Shown here one piece after another: positions 1 to 13,000 of a stretch of DNA of 64,000 nt (its first letter is position 1; each line of letters starts with the position of its first letter). The position numbers and the translations under genes are program-made. A model generated the notes under the pieces. It ran no database searches. It saw only the letters and a program-made list of their open reading frames with translations, and was not told where the DNA came from. The DNA is from Xiphias gladius. Lineage: Eukaryota; Chordata; Actinopteri; Istiophoriformes; Xiphiidae. The DNA is taken from assembly GCF_016859285.1 (NCBI RefSeq), contig NC_053411.1, positions 2,295,501-2,359,500 on the forward strand. Reading direction: 5' to 3'.

Positions 1-960
1 TATGCAGACCTGGTGGGCAGACAATCTCATTCATGAAAGTCTAGTTTTTTAAAAGAGGGTCTTCAAAGAGCAATCCACCCTGTAACTTGGCATTAAAGAA
101 CCTGTGTGAAGCCAGGGTCCGAGGCTCTCTACAGTCTGCACTCTGAGTAACCAAAGCTCTTCTGTATGGACCCTCAGCCACCTGTGTGTGTCGTTCAGGG
201 AAATCCTTAAAAGAAAACTGGGAAAAAAAACTAGAGTGCTTAAGTCAAATTAAAGTTAACCCTGGTCAAACAACAGAGCACACTGAGGTCCAGGTGCAAA
301 GCACAGGGAAGTGGATTAAAGATGAGTTTAAGAAGCTTCAGTATCTTTTACAAAAAGAAGAAGAAGCCAGGATCACTGCACTGAGAGAGGAAGAGGAGCA
401 GGAGAGTCGCACAATGAAGCAGAGGACTGAGGCTCTGAGCAGCTCTTTCAGAAACAATCAGACCACAGAAGGAATTAAAACATGCAGATGTCTCATTCCT
501 GCAGAACTTCCAGGCTGCAGTGAAAAGAGTCCAGCAGAGCCCCCTGCTCAACGATCCAAAGCTGGGCTCTGGACATAGCAAAACATGTGGGCAACCTCAC
601 CTTCAACATCTGGAACAAGATGAAGGACATGGTCTCCTACACTCCTGTGACTCTGTACCCCAAACACAGCTGAATCACACCTTTTAGTCAGGGAAGATCT
701 GAAAAGTGTACAATTCAGAGAGAGAGAGAGAGAGAGAGAGCTTACGAAAACCCAGAGAGAATTTGATTGTTATGCCACAGTCCTGGGATCTGAGAGCTTT
801 AACTCAGGGACCCACGGCTGAGATGTTCAAGTTAGAAATGATACAAACGGGGCAGTGTGTATGATAGGAGTCTGTCCAGAGGAAAGGACAGATTCTGACT
901 GGATACTGGGAAATATGGGTCCAGAACGGTAAATACAGAGGTCTGCAAGGTGATAATCAT
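1..960 (+). pseudogene. Decayed TRIM-type gene (coiled coil + PRY-SPRY), frameshifted
   Basis: The reading frame from 186 encodes a charged coiled coil (KEEEARITALREEEEQES and flanks) typical of fish TRIM proteins, which are E3 ubiquitin ligases often linked to innate immunity. The frame breaks at about 436-445; the homologous sequence continues in another frame at 442-573 ([18 protein letters not shown]) and, after a second shift, in the third frame at 572-673 ([19 protein letters not shown]), ending at a stop. PRY-SPRY remnants continue past that stop: VLGSESFNSGTH near 780-812 and GYWEIWVQNGKYRG near 901-940. An AG microsatellite (721-740) interrupts the PRY region. At least two frameshifts plus stops make this a pseudogene. 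RING and B-box parts, if they exist, would lie left of the window. The exact TRIM subfamily is not resolved. Confidence 0.8.
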
Positions 961-1589
961 TGAGTGTGCAGGAAAAGATTTGTTAGTGCAGAACATGATT
1001 AAACACAAGCGAGTTTAGAAACAGAAAAGATAATTTACGCCTGCAAGACAAATTGTGTCCAATAATTGGATATAGTCAAAATCAAACTGCAGTCATGTTT
1101 AATTTGCATGAAATCACTAAAGGTTTGGCAGTTTGTTGTTTCCTATTCTGACAATATTAATTACTTTAATATAAATTTTTGTGTTACAATACAATATATA
1201 TTAAAAAATTAAATTAATTACCGAATAGACTTTACATTTTAAAATTTGCAGAAAATGTACACTGTCACGGTGCACTGTCTGTCTCAGAGCACTCTTGAAT
1301 CTCAAATTGCAGATTGAATAAAACTTGAGTTTTTGCTCAGTAATTTTGGGGTCCAAAGCACTGTTGTGTTGTTTGATCAGAGCTCTCTGCAGTATATTTG
1401 TTGTAGACATCTATCATGTGATGCTTTATACGGCCATATGAGAGAAACCCTCGATTGGCAAATGTGACTAAATCAGTGAAACATTTTGCAACAAAGTTTT
1501 CTCTAATGAAAATACCTCTGGTAGGTTGTTAATGTTCTGTTCATAAGAACTTATTGTAGTGTCTGTTTTATTTTCTTGGTTCCCTGCAG
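961..1589. other. Non-coding stretch, nothing recognised
   Basis: AT-rich sequence between the TRIM pseudogene and a candidate splice acceptor at 1588-1589. I see no coding similarity or repeat that I can name. Confidence 0.5.
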
Positions 1590-3968
1590 GGCTGATCTCT
1601 GAGTGGATGCTGGACTGCTCTGGGTTTTGGTCTCTTCATTGTGCTATGTCCTGTATGTTTATTTTACCTGGCTGGGGGTGATGGTTTAGGGCCTTTGGAT
1701 CCTGCTCCACCTATTCTGATTTGTACATGATGTGTACAAGGTCTGTGTTTCTTGCTTGAAAGACTTACTTAATACATAGGCCTGTATTGCATTGACTCTG
1801 CTAGCATAGTAACCAGTCAGCCCCTAAACTAACCAGGGTTGAATTTTAGAAAATGTTTATTTCTAACACGGTAGATTGTTTATTTTTTTGTGTTTTGTAA
1901 TGCATTTTTAGAGGATAAGGTCTGACAGAGCTCCAGTAGATGAAAACAATACTGATTAATTTAATGATTACTTACAATCATGATTTAATTTTACAGTTAG
2001 TGTATTTAGCCAAATATCTGTACCACTTAACTGCCATCTCTTGTGTGCTGGATTTAATGCAGTGTCATAACAATTGCTTAAAAAAAACCTGAAGATTAGT
2101 ATTTACCACCCTGTGTTGTTGTATATCTGGCTATGGCATAACAAAATACCGCTAATGTAATGTGTGTGTTGAACCTGTACAATGGCAGACATCCTGAAGA
2201 TCTCTCACCATGCACTTGTCCTGCATATGTAGCAGAATATTCAGTTCATTTATGAACAGCATGGAAGGCTGTGGAGGCCATGATTTATAATATTAGAGTC
2301 TTTTACGTTTTCATCTAGTGACCATATGAAGACATTTTTTGTTGAGATCAAGTTTGTTACTTTTTCTATGCTCACACAAAAATAAAACCTGTCCTTGTTT
2401 TCACTGGAATATAGAGAATGTGATTTTAGGTTTCCAAGCAGCTCTAAACATGTTTTAAAGAGCAGTGCAGCAGCAGAATGCTATACAGCAGGCCGGCAAG
2501 GCAAAGAGCGACTAGGATAACTCAGCTGTCTTACTTTCTAGCCCCATTTGACATGTATTTATTATATGTAGCACGGGTTTAAGTGACTATATTGCGACTG
2601 AGTTATTGTTTTGTACATAATAGTTCACAGACTGTGGATCTGCTGGCCAGTCCATCTGTTTTTCATTTTTGGAGGCAACTGTTGGAAATATGTCACTGTA
2701 CTGTCACTGTCATGTTTTGAAACTGAGAATTCAGTCAACCACTATCAAGCAGTCTTTCATTATAAATGCAGAAACTATTTTAGAATGGTTGTCTGTGAAA
2801 AGATCATATTTAGAAGTCTTATCAAGAAGTGTTTATATTGAAAGATCTTGTATTAAATATGATAAGCCACAGATTATAAAGGTTTTGTTGATCTTGTAGT
2901 CTAGTCAGCTGCTGAAATGTTTTACTATATAAAATACTATGCTCTAGTCACTACTTTGGATTTGAGGGTTGCTTCATCATTGAACCAACTGAATTCTGTC
3001 AACTGCATTCTAATTGAGTTTAGAGTATGTTTTAAATTTACACTGGAAAAAAAATCAAAATTAAAGGGTCAGTTAGCGGTAGATAGATTTCTTTTTAGGT
3101 GCTGGAGTTAAAAAAACAAACAGACAAAAACGAAAAAACGAAAAAATTTTTAGGTGCGCTCAGTCAGGGTGCATTCATGGCACTGGACCCTTGAGAATCC
3201 CCGATGCGGAACGAAATTGTCAAATATTTGTGTTGTTGTACTGCCTGTATACCAAATGCCGAAATAAACATGAAATTACAACATTGTATGTAACATGAGT
3301 ATGCAGCACACGCAAAAATTAAGATCCCAATATTTGATGGTAACTTTTTAAGTTAACAAGTTACTTTTTTCAACTTTTATAAATCTGATGTGATGTAACT
3401 GTTCAAAAACGATGTATATTTCTGAACAGTCTGCCCATGAAATGAAATTGTGTACAAGTGTATATATTTTTTTCAAAGGGTCTCAAGGAGGGCCTGATGC
3501 CATGATGCATCACTGAATGATACTGGGACTTTGGTGCTTCAGAGCCTTGCATAGAGGTTTGAAGCGGGGTCATTAGTCCACTCTGCTGCTTTGCAACTAT
3601 TATATGAACTTTCCGGACAGACAGTAAATGTTGTGATGGTAAAAGAAGTAGGTTTGTCATGGAGAGAAAAGCTGAGGACGTTTGAGATGTTTTGAATGAA
3701 GTGGTGAGTGCACTGTCAGGGACTTGTGATTTTAGATGGAGAAAGAGAAATGAAAAGTTTTACACTGTCTTGTCCAAAATGAAAGAAATTACTGCTGAAT
3801 ATGACTGGAAAGCAAATTTTTGCTTTTTCACTTTGATGTGTTTTGCAAATGTACAGTGTTTGTTCAGAATCGTGTCACAAATACCGAAAGCGATGTTACA
3901 TTAGGTACTTATTGTAAATGTGTTTGTGCATTGTGAAAATTCAATAAACATGAAACCCTTTTGCAAAC
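1590..3968 (+). other. Candidate last exon / long 3' UTR of an upstream gene
   Basis: A good splice acceptor (T-rich tract then TTCCCTGCAG) ends at 1589. One phase after it stays open for about 29 codons and then stops; the remainder is AT-rich and non-coding until AATAAA at 3943-3948. This looks like a terminal exon with a long 3' UTR. I cannot match the short open tail to any family, and no upstream coding exon of the same gene is visible, so it could equally be chance sequence. A second AATAAA lies near 2380. Confidence 0.25.
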
Positions 3969-4029
3969 CTGTCTGTTATCATTTGCTGACTGACCAGATG
4001 GGGCTCAAGTAAAGGGTGTAAGGACATGG

Positions 4030-4240
4030 TTGGCCTAGCTTAACATAAAGACTGGAAACAGGGGGAAACAGCTGGCTTTACTCACTCCAAAGTTCAAAAA
4101 TACAGCTACCAAAATCTCTAAAACTTACTCATTGACATAATGCTCATATTTGTGTAACTAATACAGAAACAGAATTGTAAAAAAAACAAATTTGGTTGTA
4201 GGGGAGTTACCTGCTGGAAATGTTGAACGATTCCTTTAAA
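4030..4240 (+). repeat. Palindromic fish MITE, half copy
   Basis: It carries the module shared by all copies in this window (AAAGACTGGAAACAGGGGGAA, then ACAGCTACCAAAATCTCTAAA) and ends with the terminal motif GATTCCTTTAA at about 4230-4240. The left terminus is missing. Related copies lie at 4452-5025, 24374-25092, 25855-25945, 34109-34237 and 46355-47147. Confidence 0.6.
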
Positions 4241-4451
4241 ACCAAATAGAACACACTGGAGATTTGAAATGAGTGATTATCTGTTACTGTACCGCTTAGT
4301 CCCTCGATCTGTGAACCTCTGGATTCGGTGACACATTTGGACACAAGCAACCTTACACAACATCAGGCAAGGTTTTCCAGGTTTTGGACCCAGTGTTGGT
4401 AGGATCTGAATGAACCTCCATTTGTAATTGGACTAATTGGATGGTTGTGAC

Positions 4452-5025
4452 TAAAGTTCAAAAATATACCTACCGACACCTCAAAGCTCACCGATTAACA
4501 CGTTGTATCTGGTTTGTTTAATCCTTACGCAGACACATAAAAATGACAATATGTGGTATTGGGTGGAATTACTTCTTGATGAGCAACAGGTGGGTGCAGT
4601 GACTGTGTGACTGTGGTACCATTGTGTAAGAAAAAAACCAAAACCTGTTCTAAACTCATATATGGGAACCTGTGTTATAGCCAGAAACACCATCCAGAAG
4701 AGTTAGGCGAATGGATACACTGTTGTTCATCAAGAAATAGTTCCAGCATGTAACTCACCTAAAACCGCTGATGGTTGGTTTTAAATTTTTGTTCGAGTAC
4801 TGATTATCAAATGAGTTACTTGATAATTAATGAGATTTAGACATGCTGGTAGGTGCATTTTTAAAACTTGGAGAGTCGGGTTAGCTGTTTCCCACTGTTT
4901 ACAGTCTTGCTATGCTGAGCTAGGCTAACAATGTCCTGGCTCCAGATAGATATAGATCTGAAAATCTCACCCTCAGAAAAAAAGCAAATAAGCAGATTTC
5001 ACAAAATGCTGAACTATTCCTTTAA
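4452..5025. repeat. Palindromic fish MITE, near-complete inner copy
   Basis: The left half reads forward (TACCTACCGACACCTCAAAG near 4468). The right half is its inverse (GGTAGGTGCATTTTTAAAAC near 4851, then GCTGAGCTAGGCTAAC) and ends with GAACTATTCCTTTAA at 5011-5025. The two halves are long arms of one inverted repeat, so the element is a large imperfect palindrome without coding capacity. Its outer left terminus is degraded. Confidence 0.6.
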
Positions 5026-6699
5026 CTAAATAACTGAGGAGAAGACATTAATTAGCTGGTCTGGAAATGGAGAAATGGCTGGAGTATTTGCAAGGCTGAA
5101 AACTGGCTTAGCACTGTTGACGCTGGAATGTGTGCTAAATAAGCCAGTCAGCGTTAAAGGCTTCTCTGCTGGCTTTGGGCCTACATATTAACTGGGTTAG
5201 GAGGGGATAGTAGTGAGGGATGCAGGATCATGTTGCAGAGCCCTGACTGTATATGGACAGAGGCATTTAATCCTAGTGTGTATGCAACGCATTCCAGTAC
5301 AACCACAGCCATAACACACATAAGCCTCTGACCGGTTTGCAATGCATTCTGTCTTGCAATCAACTTCTTTGAGGGGTTTATGTGTAGTAACTAATATATT
5401 TAGTTTTTTTTTTTCCGCATTTATGGACCATTTATTAAGCACTTACTTTACATTATGGTTTATTAGAAAGGAAATACTCATGGCCACTAATAAATTATTA
5501 GTTAGTTAGTTAACTTATTAAATCTTTGTAAAGGATGCTTTAAAATTTGATAATGGTACCAGTCAGATTATGTAAAATATACTAAATACCTCCTAATGCG
5601 AAAGTCTTTTTATGGTCTACAAGTTATTGGCAGCTTTCTCTGATGCACTGGTGCCATAAAAAATCCGTTATGACCAGCTACAGAACAAAATGGAGGTGAA
5701 AATAAACAACCCTAAGAAAATATGTTTCATGTTTTTCTTATAGAAAGTGTGATTATGAAAATGGTACACTAATATAAAATTACTTAAAAACTGCATTAAC
5801 TGATTTTGGCCATAAGGGGACAGGGGAACAAGCTGTAAACATAACACTGACATATTATCACCGTAGAAAGTTTAAATGCTGAACGAGTTAGCAAACAGTT
5901 TTCAATTTACACAACCATGTCATAAAACCAAAACAATGAGCTAAAAGAGTCTAAAAAAAGCCCTGTATTGCTGAGGGGAACTGCAGAGCTGGTGATAATT
6001 CTGGGTGGGTGAACAACTCCTTTCACATTACACATAGTCATCTGATCCATTGTTAACAGAAAAATATTCTTTAAATTGTGATAAAAAAATATCTTAAACG
6101 GATAATTAAGTCTGGTATGGTATAAGCCGCTTGCTTGTAGAGATACTGATGCATAATAACATTTCAGAAAGAAATATAGAAAAGAAACAGTAATAAATAC
6201 AGCACCACGCTCAAATCAACAACAAAAAAAGGTTGGAACCGCCACAATATTTTACAACTTATTAATTACTCAATCATATTTTGAGGCCCACTTACCACCT
6301 TTTTTCAACTTGAAGACCATGAGTTGCGAATGAAAAGTCCAATTAGTAAATAAAACTTAGGAAACTATTTAATTTATTTTATGATTATTTCTAATGTTGT
6401 TGTCTGATTATTTCAGTATATACAGTACTCAGTATTTCATACGTGCTGCATCCATTCACAGCGGTCAGACGTAAGTTAGTATTTACAGTCTAATACATGG
6501 AGATTTTTGCTAGTGAAATACAGCTGCTTCTTTGATTTTCGAAACACATAAAAAATTGGATACTTATTTTAACACATTGCCACACAATAACATTATTAGT
6601 TTTTGACGTAGCTTGTGTACTGTCAGAGCCTGAACGTGACGACTTGCTAATTTGGTTATCAGGTAGAAACCACTCAAATGTTTTCCATTATCAGTTGTT
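5026..6699. other. Intergenic, no gene seen
   Basis: AT-rich spacer upstream of trmt10a. No exon-like open frame with flanking splice sites and no recognisable repeat were found. Confidence 0.5.
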
Positions 6700-7038
6700 G
6701 TGAAGCTCAAGACCATATTACTTCCGATAGCGTTTGAATGCATCTGGCGCGGTTAAATGACGTCCCATATGCGCCACATAAAACACATGTGGGACAGTTG
6801 CAGAGGTGAACAGCTCGTTTAGTTTGTTTTCGTGGTGTGTCTGACTTGCGTGGTTGGATACCAGGGCGATGAAGTACCTTTAAACTGATTGGTTTCTGGT
6901 GAAAAGCGAAGAACTGCGACCTCCTTGTTAAATGCAGCCGGTTAGCTCTCTGCAAAGAGCAGCCACCAAGCTAACATCAACAGCTAGTTGACAGGGCAGC
7001 ATTAGTAAGCAGACAGCAGTCACCCCTGCTCCTCACAG
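6700..7038 (+). promoter_or_regulatory. Likely promoter / 5' UTR region of trmt10a
   Basis: It lies immediately upstream of the trmt10a start codon and is richer in G+C than the preceding 1.5 kb. It contains a CRE-like TGACGTCC near 6758 and an ETS-like ACTTCCG near 6720. The start codon is preceded by CTGCTCCTCACAG, which could also be a splice acceptor, so a non-coding first exon further upstream is possible. No TATA box is evident. Confidence 0.35.
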
Positions 7039-10000
7039 ATGGCTGATGATAGTGTGAAAGGTGAGGCTCCAGCCCAGCAGCAGAATGATAGTGGAGATGA
7101 TAAGAAGACTGTGAGCAGTAATGGAGAAGCTACAGCAGACAACCAAACTCTGTCCAAAAGGCAAAGGAAGAAGCTTCTGAAGCAGCAGAAATGGGAAGAG
7201 GAGAGGGAGCTACGAAAGTAAGTAATGTGTTTTTAACACTTCCAGCAGTACTGTCAGAGTCAGCTACGGAGGGGCAATAGCAGATTCTATTCATACAACA
7301 TGTCATGGTGTTTGTGCTTATCAAACACAGTGTCATTTTCCTGGATAGCTCCAGTGTTCTCTCCAGTCATGCCAAACCACATTCACATATCTCTCAGTTT
7401 ACGATTGTATGGCTTCTAGTGGCTCTTGTCCATAAAGAAATGCCACTGATGCTCCTCTGGGATAAACTGTTGGCAGGCAAAGGGAGTCTACTATTATGAT
7501 AGTTTGTGTTTCTGTCGTGGTTTGTTTATTCATGCTCTAGTACAAAAACATAACCAACATATTTGTTTATATATAAAACATACAGTGCCGCCCAGTTGTT
7601 TCAGAACAAAACAAAAAAACTGCTTTAAGAAACCACTATTTAAAAAAATGTAAACATTTCAAATGAATTTATTTGAAGTTATTGAAGGTCTTTCAGTAAT
7701 CATTAAGATTTTTTGCTAAAATGACTCGTGCTTTTGAATGTTTTACTACAAAGCGGGAGTCTGCAGTGTGGTCTCACATCATGGCCCACATTGCAGTAGC
7801 TGTCTTGTTTCCATCGCAGGCAGAGACGAAAGGAGAGGAAGCAGCAGCGTCGCCTGCAGAGGCAGAATCATCAGGAGGAGGAGGGGGGAGACGCCCAGAG
7901 TGCCAGGAAACATCCACGCAGGGAGGTGATGCCCAGCTCTATGAGGCTGGTGGTGGACTGCAGCTTCGACAACCTCATGCTGATCAAGGTAAGCAGCTTT
8001 GGGAGACACTGCAGAGGGATACCGTCATGTGTATATTGATATATGAAGTTGGGCACTGACTCGCCTGAGCACTAATGTTTTTGTCTTTTCAGGATGTCCG
8101 GAAGCTTCACAAACAGATCCAGCGGTGCTATGCTGAGAACAGGCGAGCTGTACACCCAGTACAGGTTAGTGTCTACTTGCCAATACATGAACCAGTAGAG
8201 AAAGATGTACAGTCTAATGTACAGTTAAGTGTATAAGTATTTTTGACAGTGTCACAATTTTCATAATGTTGCCTCTCTACACCACCACAATGGATTTGAA
8301 ACGAAACCATCAAGATATGAATGAAGTGTAGACTTTCATCTTTAAGGGGTTTAACAAAAATATCACATTAACAGTTACGGACCATTGCAGATACTCTCTC
8401 ATTTTCAGAGGCTCAAAAGTAATTGGACAATTGACTGACAATTCGTTTCATGGCAAGGTGTGGCCCGTTCTCACGTTATTTCATGAAAAATTAAGCAGAT
8501 AAAAGGTGTGGAGTTGATTCCAAGTGTTGAATTTGCATTTGGTAGCTGTTCATGGGAACACTCGATATGCGGTCCAAAGAGATGTTGATGGAAATGAAGG
8601 AGGCCATCATTAGGCTGAAAAAAAAAAAAAAAAAAAAAAAAAAGCTATCAGACAGATGGCAGAACTTTAGGAGTGGCCAAATCAACAATTTGGTACATTC
8701 TTAAAAAGATGGAAGGAGCTCAGCAACACCAAAAGGCCTGGAAGACAACAGAAGACAACTAAAGTGGATAATCCCCAAATTCTTTCCTTGGTGAAGAAAA
8801 ACTCTGTCACAACATCTAGCCAGATCAAGAACACTCGAGGAGGTAGGCGTATCATTGTCAGGGTCTATAATCAAGACACTCCTTCATGAATGTAAATACA
8901 GAGGGTTTACCACAAGATGCAAACCACTGGTAACACTCAAGAACAGAAAGGCCAGATTAGACTTTGCCAGAAAACATCTAAAAAAGCCTGTTCAGTTCTG
9001 GAACAAGATTCTTTGGACAGATGAAACCAAGATGAACTTGTACCAGAATGATCGGAAGAGAAGAGTATCGAGAAGGAAAGAAACGGCTCATGATCCAAAG
9101 CCACCACATCATCTGTGAAACATGGTAGAGGCAGTGTTATGGCATGGGCGTTTTTGGCTGCCAATGGAACTGGGTCAGTGGTGTTTATTGATGATGTGAC
9201 TGCTGATAGAAGTAGGAGGATGAATTCTGAAGTGTGCAGGTCTATACTATTTGCTCAGATTCAGCAAAATGCCGCAAAACTGATAGGACGGTGCATCAAA
9301 GTACAGATGGATAATGACCCAAAACATACTGCGAAAGCAACACAAGAGCTTCTCTAGGCAGGAAATGGAATATTCTTCAATGGCCAAGTCCGTCACCTGA
9401 CCTCAACCCTACTGAGCATGTTCTTCACTTACTTAAGACAAAACTGAGGGCTGCAGTAAAGGCCTGCCAAAGCATCTCAAGGGAGGACACTCAGCATCTG
9501 GTGATGTCCATGGGTTCCAGACTTCAGGGAGTCACTGACTGCAAAAGATTTTCATCCAAGAATTAAAAATAATCCTTATATTTATGATTATGTTGGTTTG
9601 ACCAATTACTTTTGAGCCTGTGAAAAAGAGTGACTAAAAATAAATGGTTAATGCAAAAAATTTTTAAAAACCCCTTGAATTGAAGCTGAAATTCTACACT
9701 TCAGTCGCATCTTAAGTCGTTTGTTTCAAATCCATTGTGGTGGTAAGCCTTCTGGTATCCAGCAAAATTAGGAAAATTGTGTCACTGTCCAAATACTTGT
9801 GTACCTAATTGTATTGTATACCTAATTCTTACTGCTCCAGTTTTATCTAACAAGTCTGGGTGGACAGCTGAAACAGAGCATGGATGAAAAGGACAAAGGA
9901 TGGATAAACTGGAAGGTAAGCAGAGCTGTAACACTCAGTTAATCTATTAGTTGTGATCAAAAGGAAATGAATTGGCAATTACGTCATTTTCCAAGCAAAA

Positions 10001-13000
10001 GTTCACAGTTCATCAAACAAAACAAGACATTTAATGACATCAAAATATGGTGACAGCCATTTTTCACTGTTGTCTGATGTTTTATCGACCAAACTATTAA
10101 TTGAGTAAATAATCGGCGGATTAATGGATGATCCTGAATGAGTTTAGAGTGATTTCAGTTTTTACAATTTTTCTTGTCACTCTTTCCCGTAGGGCTTTTT
10201 TTTGGAACACGTCATTTAAGCAGGCTATGAGCTTTGTTGTGTGAAGTCACTGTGTGCATGTTACCATAGTCTGTTCCCCCTTAGTGATGAACTAGTCAGT
10301 ATCTTTTATCATGTATTCATTTGGAAGAAAAATAATGGAAAACACTGCAAAAAGGTCCAGCTCCTGTGTATCTGACTGCCCAAAAAAGGTCTTGCAGACT
10401 GTTGCAGGATGCACTGGATGTACTTTATTAGCCTGAATCCAGAGAATAGCACTGTTTCAACTTGTAATTTGTGCATTAACATTCAACAAGGAAATTAGTG
10501 CTGCAACTCATGGTTATTTTCCTTATCAGTTAATCTGCACATTTCTCAATTGATTGCCATAAAATATGAAGAAATATTGAAAAATTATCATTTCTCAGAG
10601 CCCAAGGTGAAATCTTTGTGTTAATTTGGATAAAAAGTCCAAAATCCAAAAGTGTTCAGTTTACTATCATATATGACAGAGAATTGCATTGAGTGTTACA
10701 TCCGAGCAGCTGAAACCATCAAATGTTTGATATTTTTGCTTGAAAAATTACTAAAACTGTTAATTGTTAATTATCAAAAAAATACTTCCAGATGAATTGT
10801 TGTTTCAGCTCTAAAGAAATCATACAATGGATACTTTTTTTTCAACATCACTTTTGTACACCTACTTTTGGTTAATATTATGTAATATTATATATATATA
10901 TATATATTTTATGCTTCAGCTTTTATTTTGAAGACCAGTTGTGCAAAGTTCTTTTTTGCTTGCAGAATGCATCTACACTATGATCTGCAATTTTTTTTTA
11001 AAGTGTAGTTACTTACTCTCCCAAAATTGACCCATATATGTATATGTGCTCATGCGCAGACTCACAAAGAGACAGTCTTTAGTAATCAGCTAAAAAACTC
11101 ATTTCTATGGCTAATTTCTGAATAGAATCAAAAAGGTACCTGAACGAAAAAAGAAAAAATATGTCCAGAAAATAATCTAAAACTACTGCTACTGTTCTTG
11201 CTATTGCTACTCCTATTAATAATAATTTAATTTTCCATGGCAGGAAAACCTCTCCAACAGCATTTAGCAACTGGTGGGACTTCTTGTTATTAGGAGGCCC
11301 CACCACATTTAGTACTTTGCAAAAGTTTTAGGCACTAAATGTTAAGTGAGGATGCTTTCAAAAATAATGCCATGAATACTACGCAGTTTTTCAAGAGAAC
11401 TTGCCACAGGTCCTCTGTAGATTTCGGCCGCCTCAGTGTCTTCTGCCTCTTCATGTAATCCCAGACTGACTCCAGGATGTTGAGATCAGGGCTCTGTGGG
11501 GGCCAGACCAACTGTTTCAGGACTCCTTGTTCTTCTTGTCTCTGAAGATATTTTTTTTTATTACTGGCTGTATGTTTGGGCTCATTGTCATGTTGCAGAA
11601 TGATTTTGGGACAGATGCCTCCCTGATGCCATTACATGATGAATAAGAATCTAAAGTGCCTAAAACATTTATGCAGTACTGTATATGCACATACAAATCC
11701 CACAGTTTTGAGATAGACCAGTGCTAGTATCATGTCTAAGTGTGTCCTTGCATGTCTGTGTGCAGGACATTACCATTAAAACTGAGCACTACAGTGAGGT
11801 TGTGGCTAAGGAAGATCTGGTGTACCTGACATCAGACTCTCCCAATGTGCTGGAGCAGCTGGACCAAAAAAAAGCTTATGTGATCGGAGGCCTGGTGGAC
11901 CACAACCATCATAAGGTTTGTCTGACTTCAGTGCTGCCCGTTTAGAAGCATAGCTGCATAGATAATGAAGACGTGCTTCTAACTGGCACATCATGTTTGC
12001 ATCCTGCCCCATGATTTGAGGTGGTCAGTTTTCTTTCTGGGTATCATTTGCAGGGGATTACCTTTGAGAGGGCCAAGGAGCTGGGGATTGATCACGCCCA
12101 GCTTCCTCTGAGCAGCTTTGTTAAGATGAACAGTCGGAAGGTTCTGGCAGTCAACCATGGTGAGTACACGTATTGGACCAATACATGATATGAGTAGTTT
12201 TAAACCACTGTACAAATAGTTTGCCTGGCTAACCTTACTGCTGTCAGTAGTAACTTATAGTGACTTCCAAGGCCCAGAGTTAGCCTATCATTAACTAACT
12301 AACTGACTTGTCCACAGTGTTGGGGGCTGGCTCTAGATGTTGCTGTATCAGGGTTAGGCTAACATTAGCAACACCATGAGCTCTGCCAGGTTTACCTGAG
12401 ATGACTTTGCCAATCTAATCACTTTGTCTTCATTCCTGGGCCTTTCTCACTAAAAAGTAAAAGATGCTATCTAAATACAAAAATGCTATCAATAAAGCAC
12501 AAATCAAACCTTTGTGGTGCTTGTAGAAGTAACATTTTATATATTTCCATAGTAAATATTTGAATGGACATAGGAAGAAGTAACAGTATATTTTCTATAA
12601 TACTGTATCATAATACATACTGTAGGCTAACTAGCTTAACCTTGCAATACAACAATTAGATTTGGATTTTAAGCTGGTGAGGATGCTAACTTGTCACCAG
12701 GGATATGTTAGCTTTAGCATTGTCTTTTTTGCGTCTTTACACTGCGCTGAATTAGCATTATTATGTTTGTGGCCATGAATTGTATTTTAAGACAATTTTT
12801 CAAGGGTTCGTGTTCATACTAGTCAGATGAAGACATTGACAAGTCAGTCGCAAAACTAATGGAGCTAATGCTATTTAGCTGGCTTGCTACAACTAATAAA
12901 ATCCGCCAGTGACAGTTGTCATTTAATCCAGGAAAGTGGACATTCAAAGGCTGAAAATAAGAGGCTGTTTTTTTTTTGCTAAGTCAAGGACCTGTTGTTT

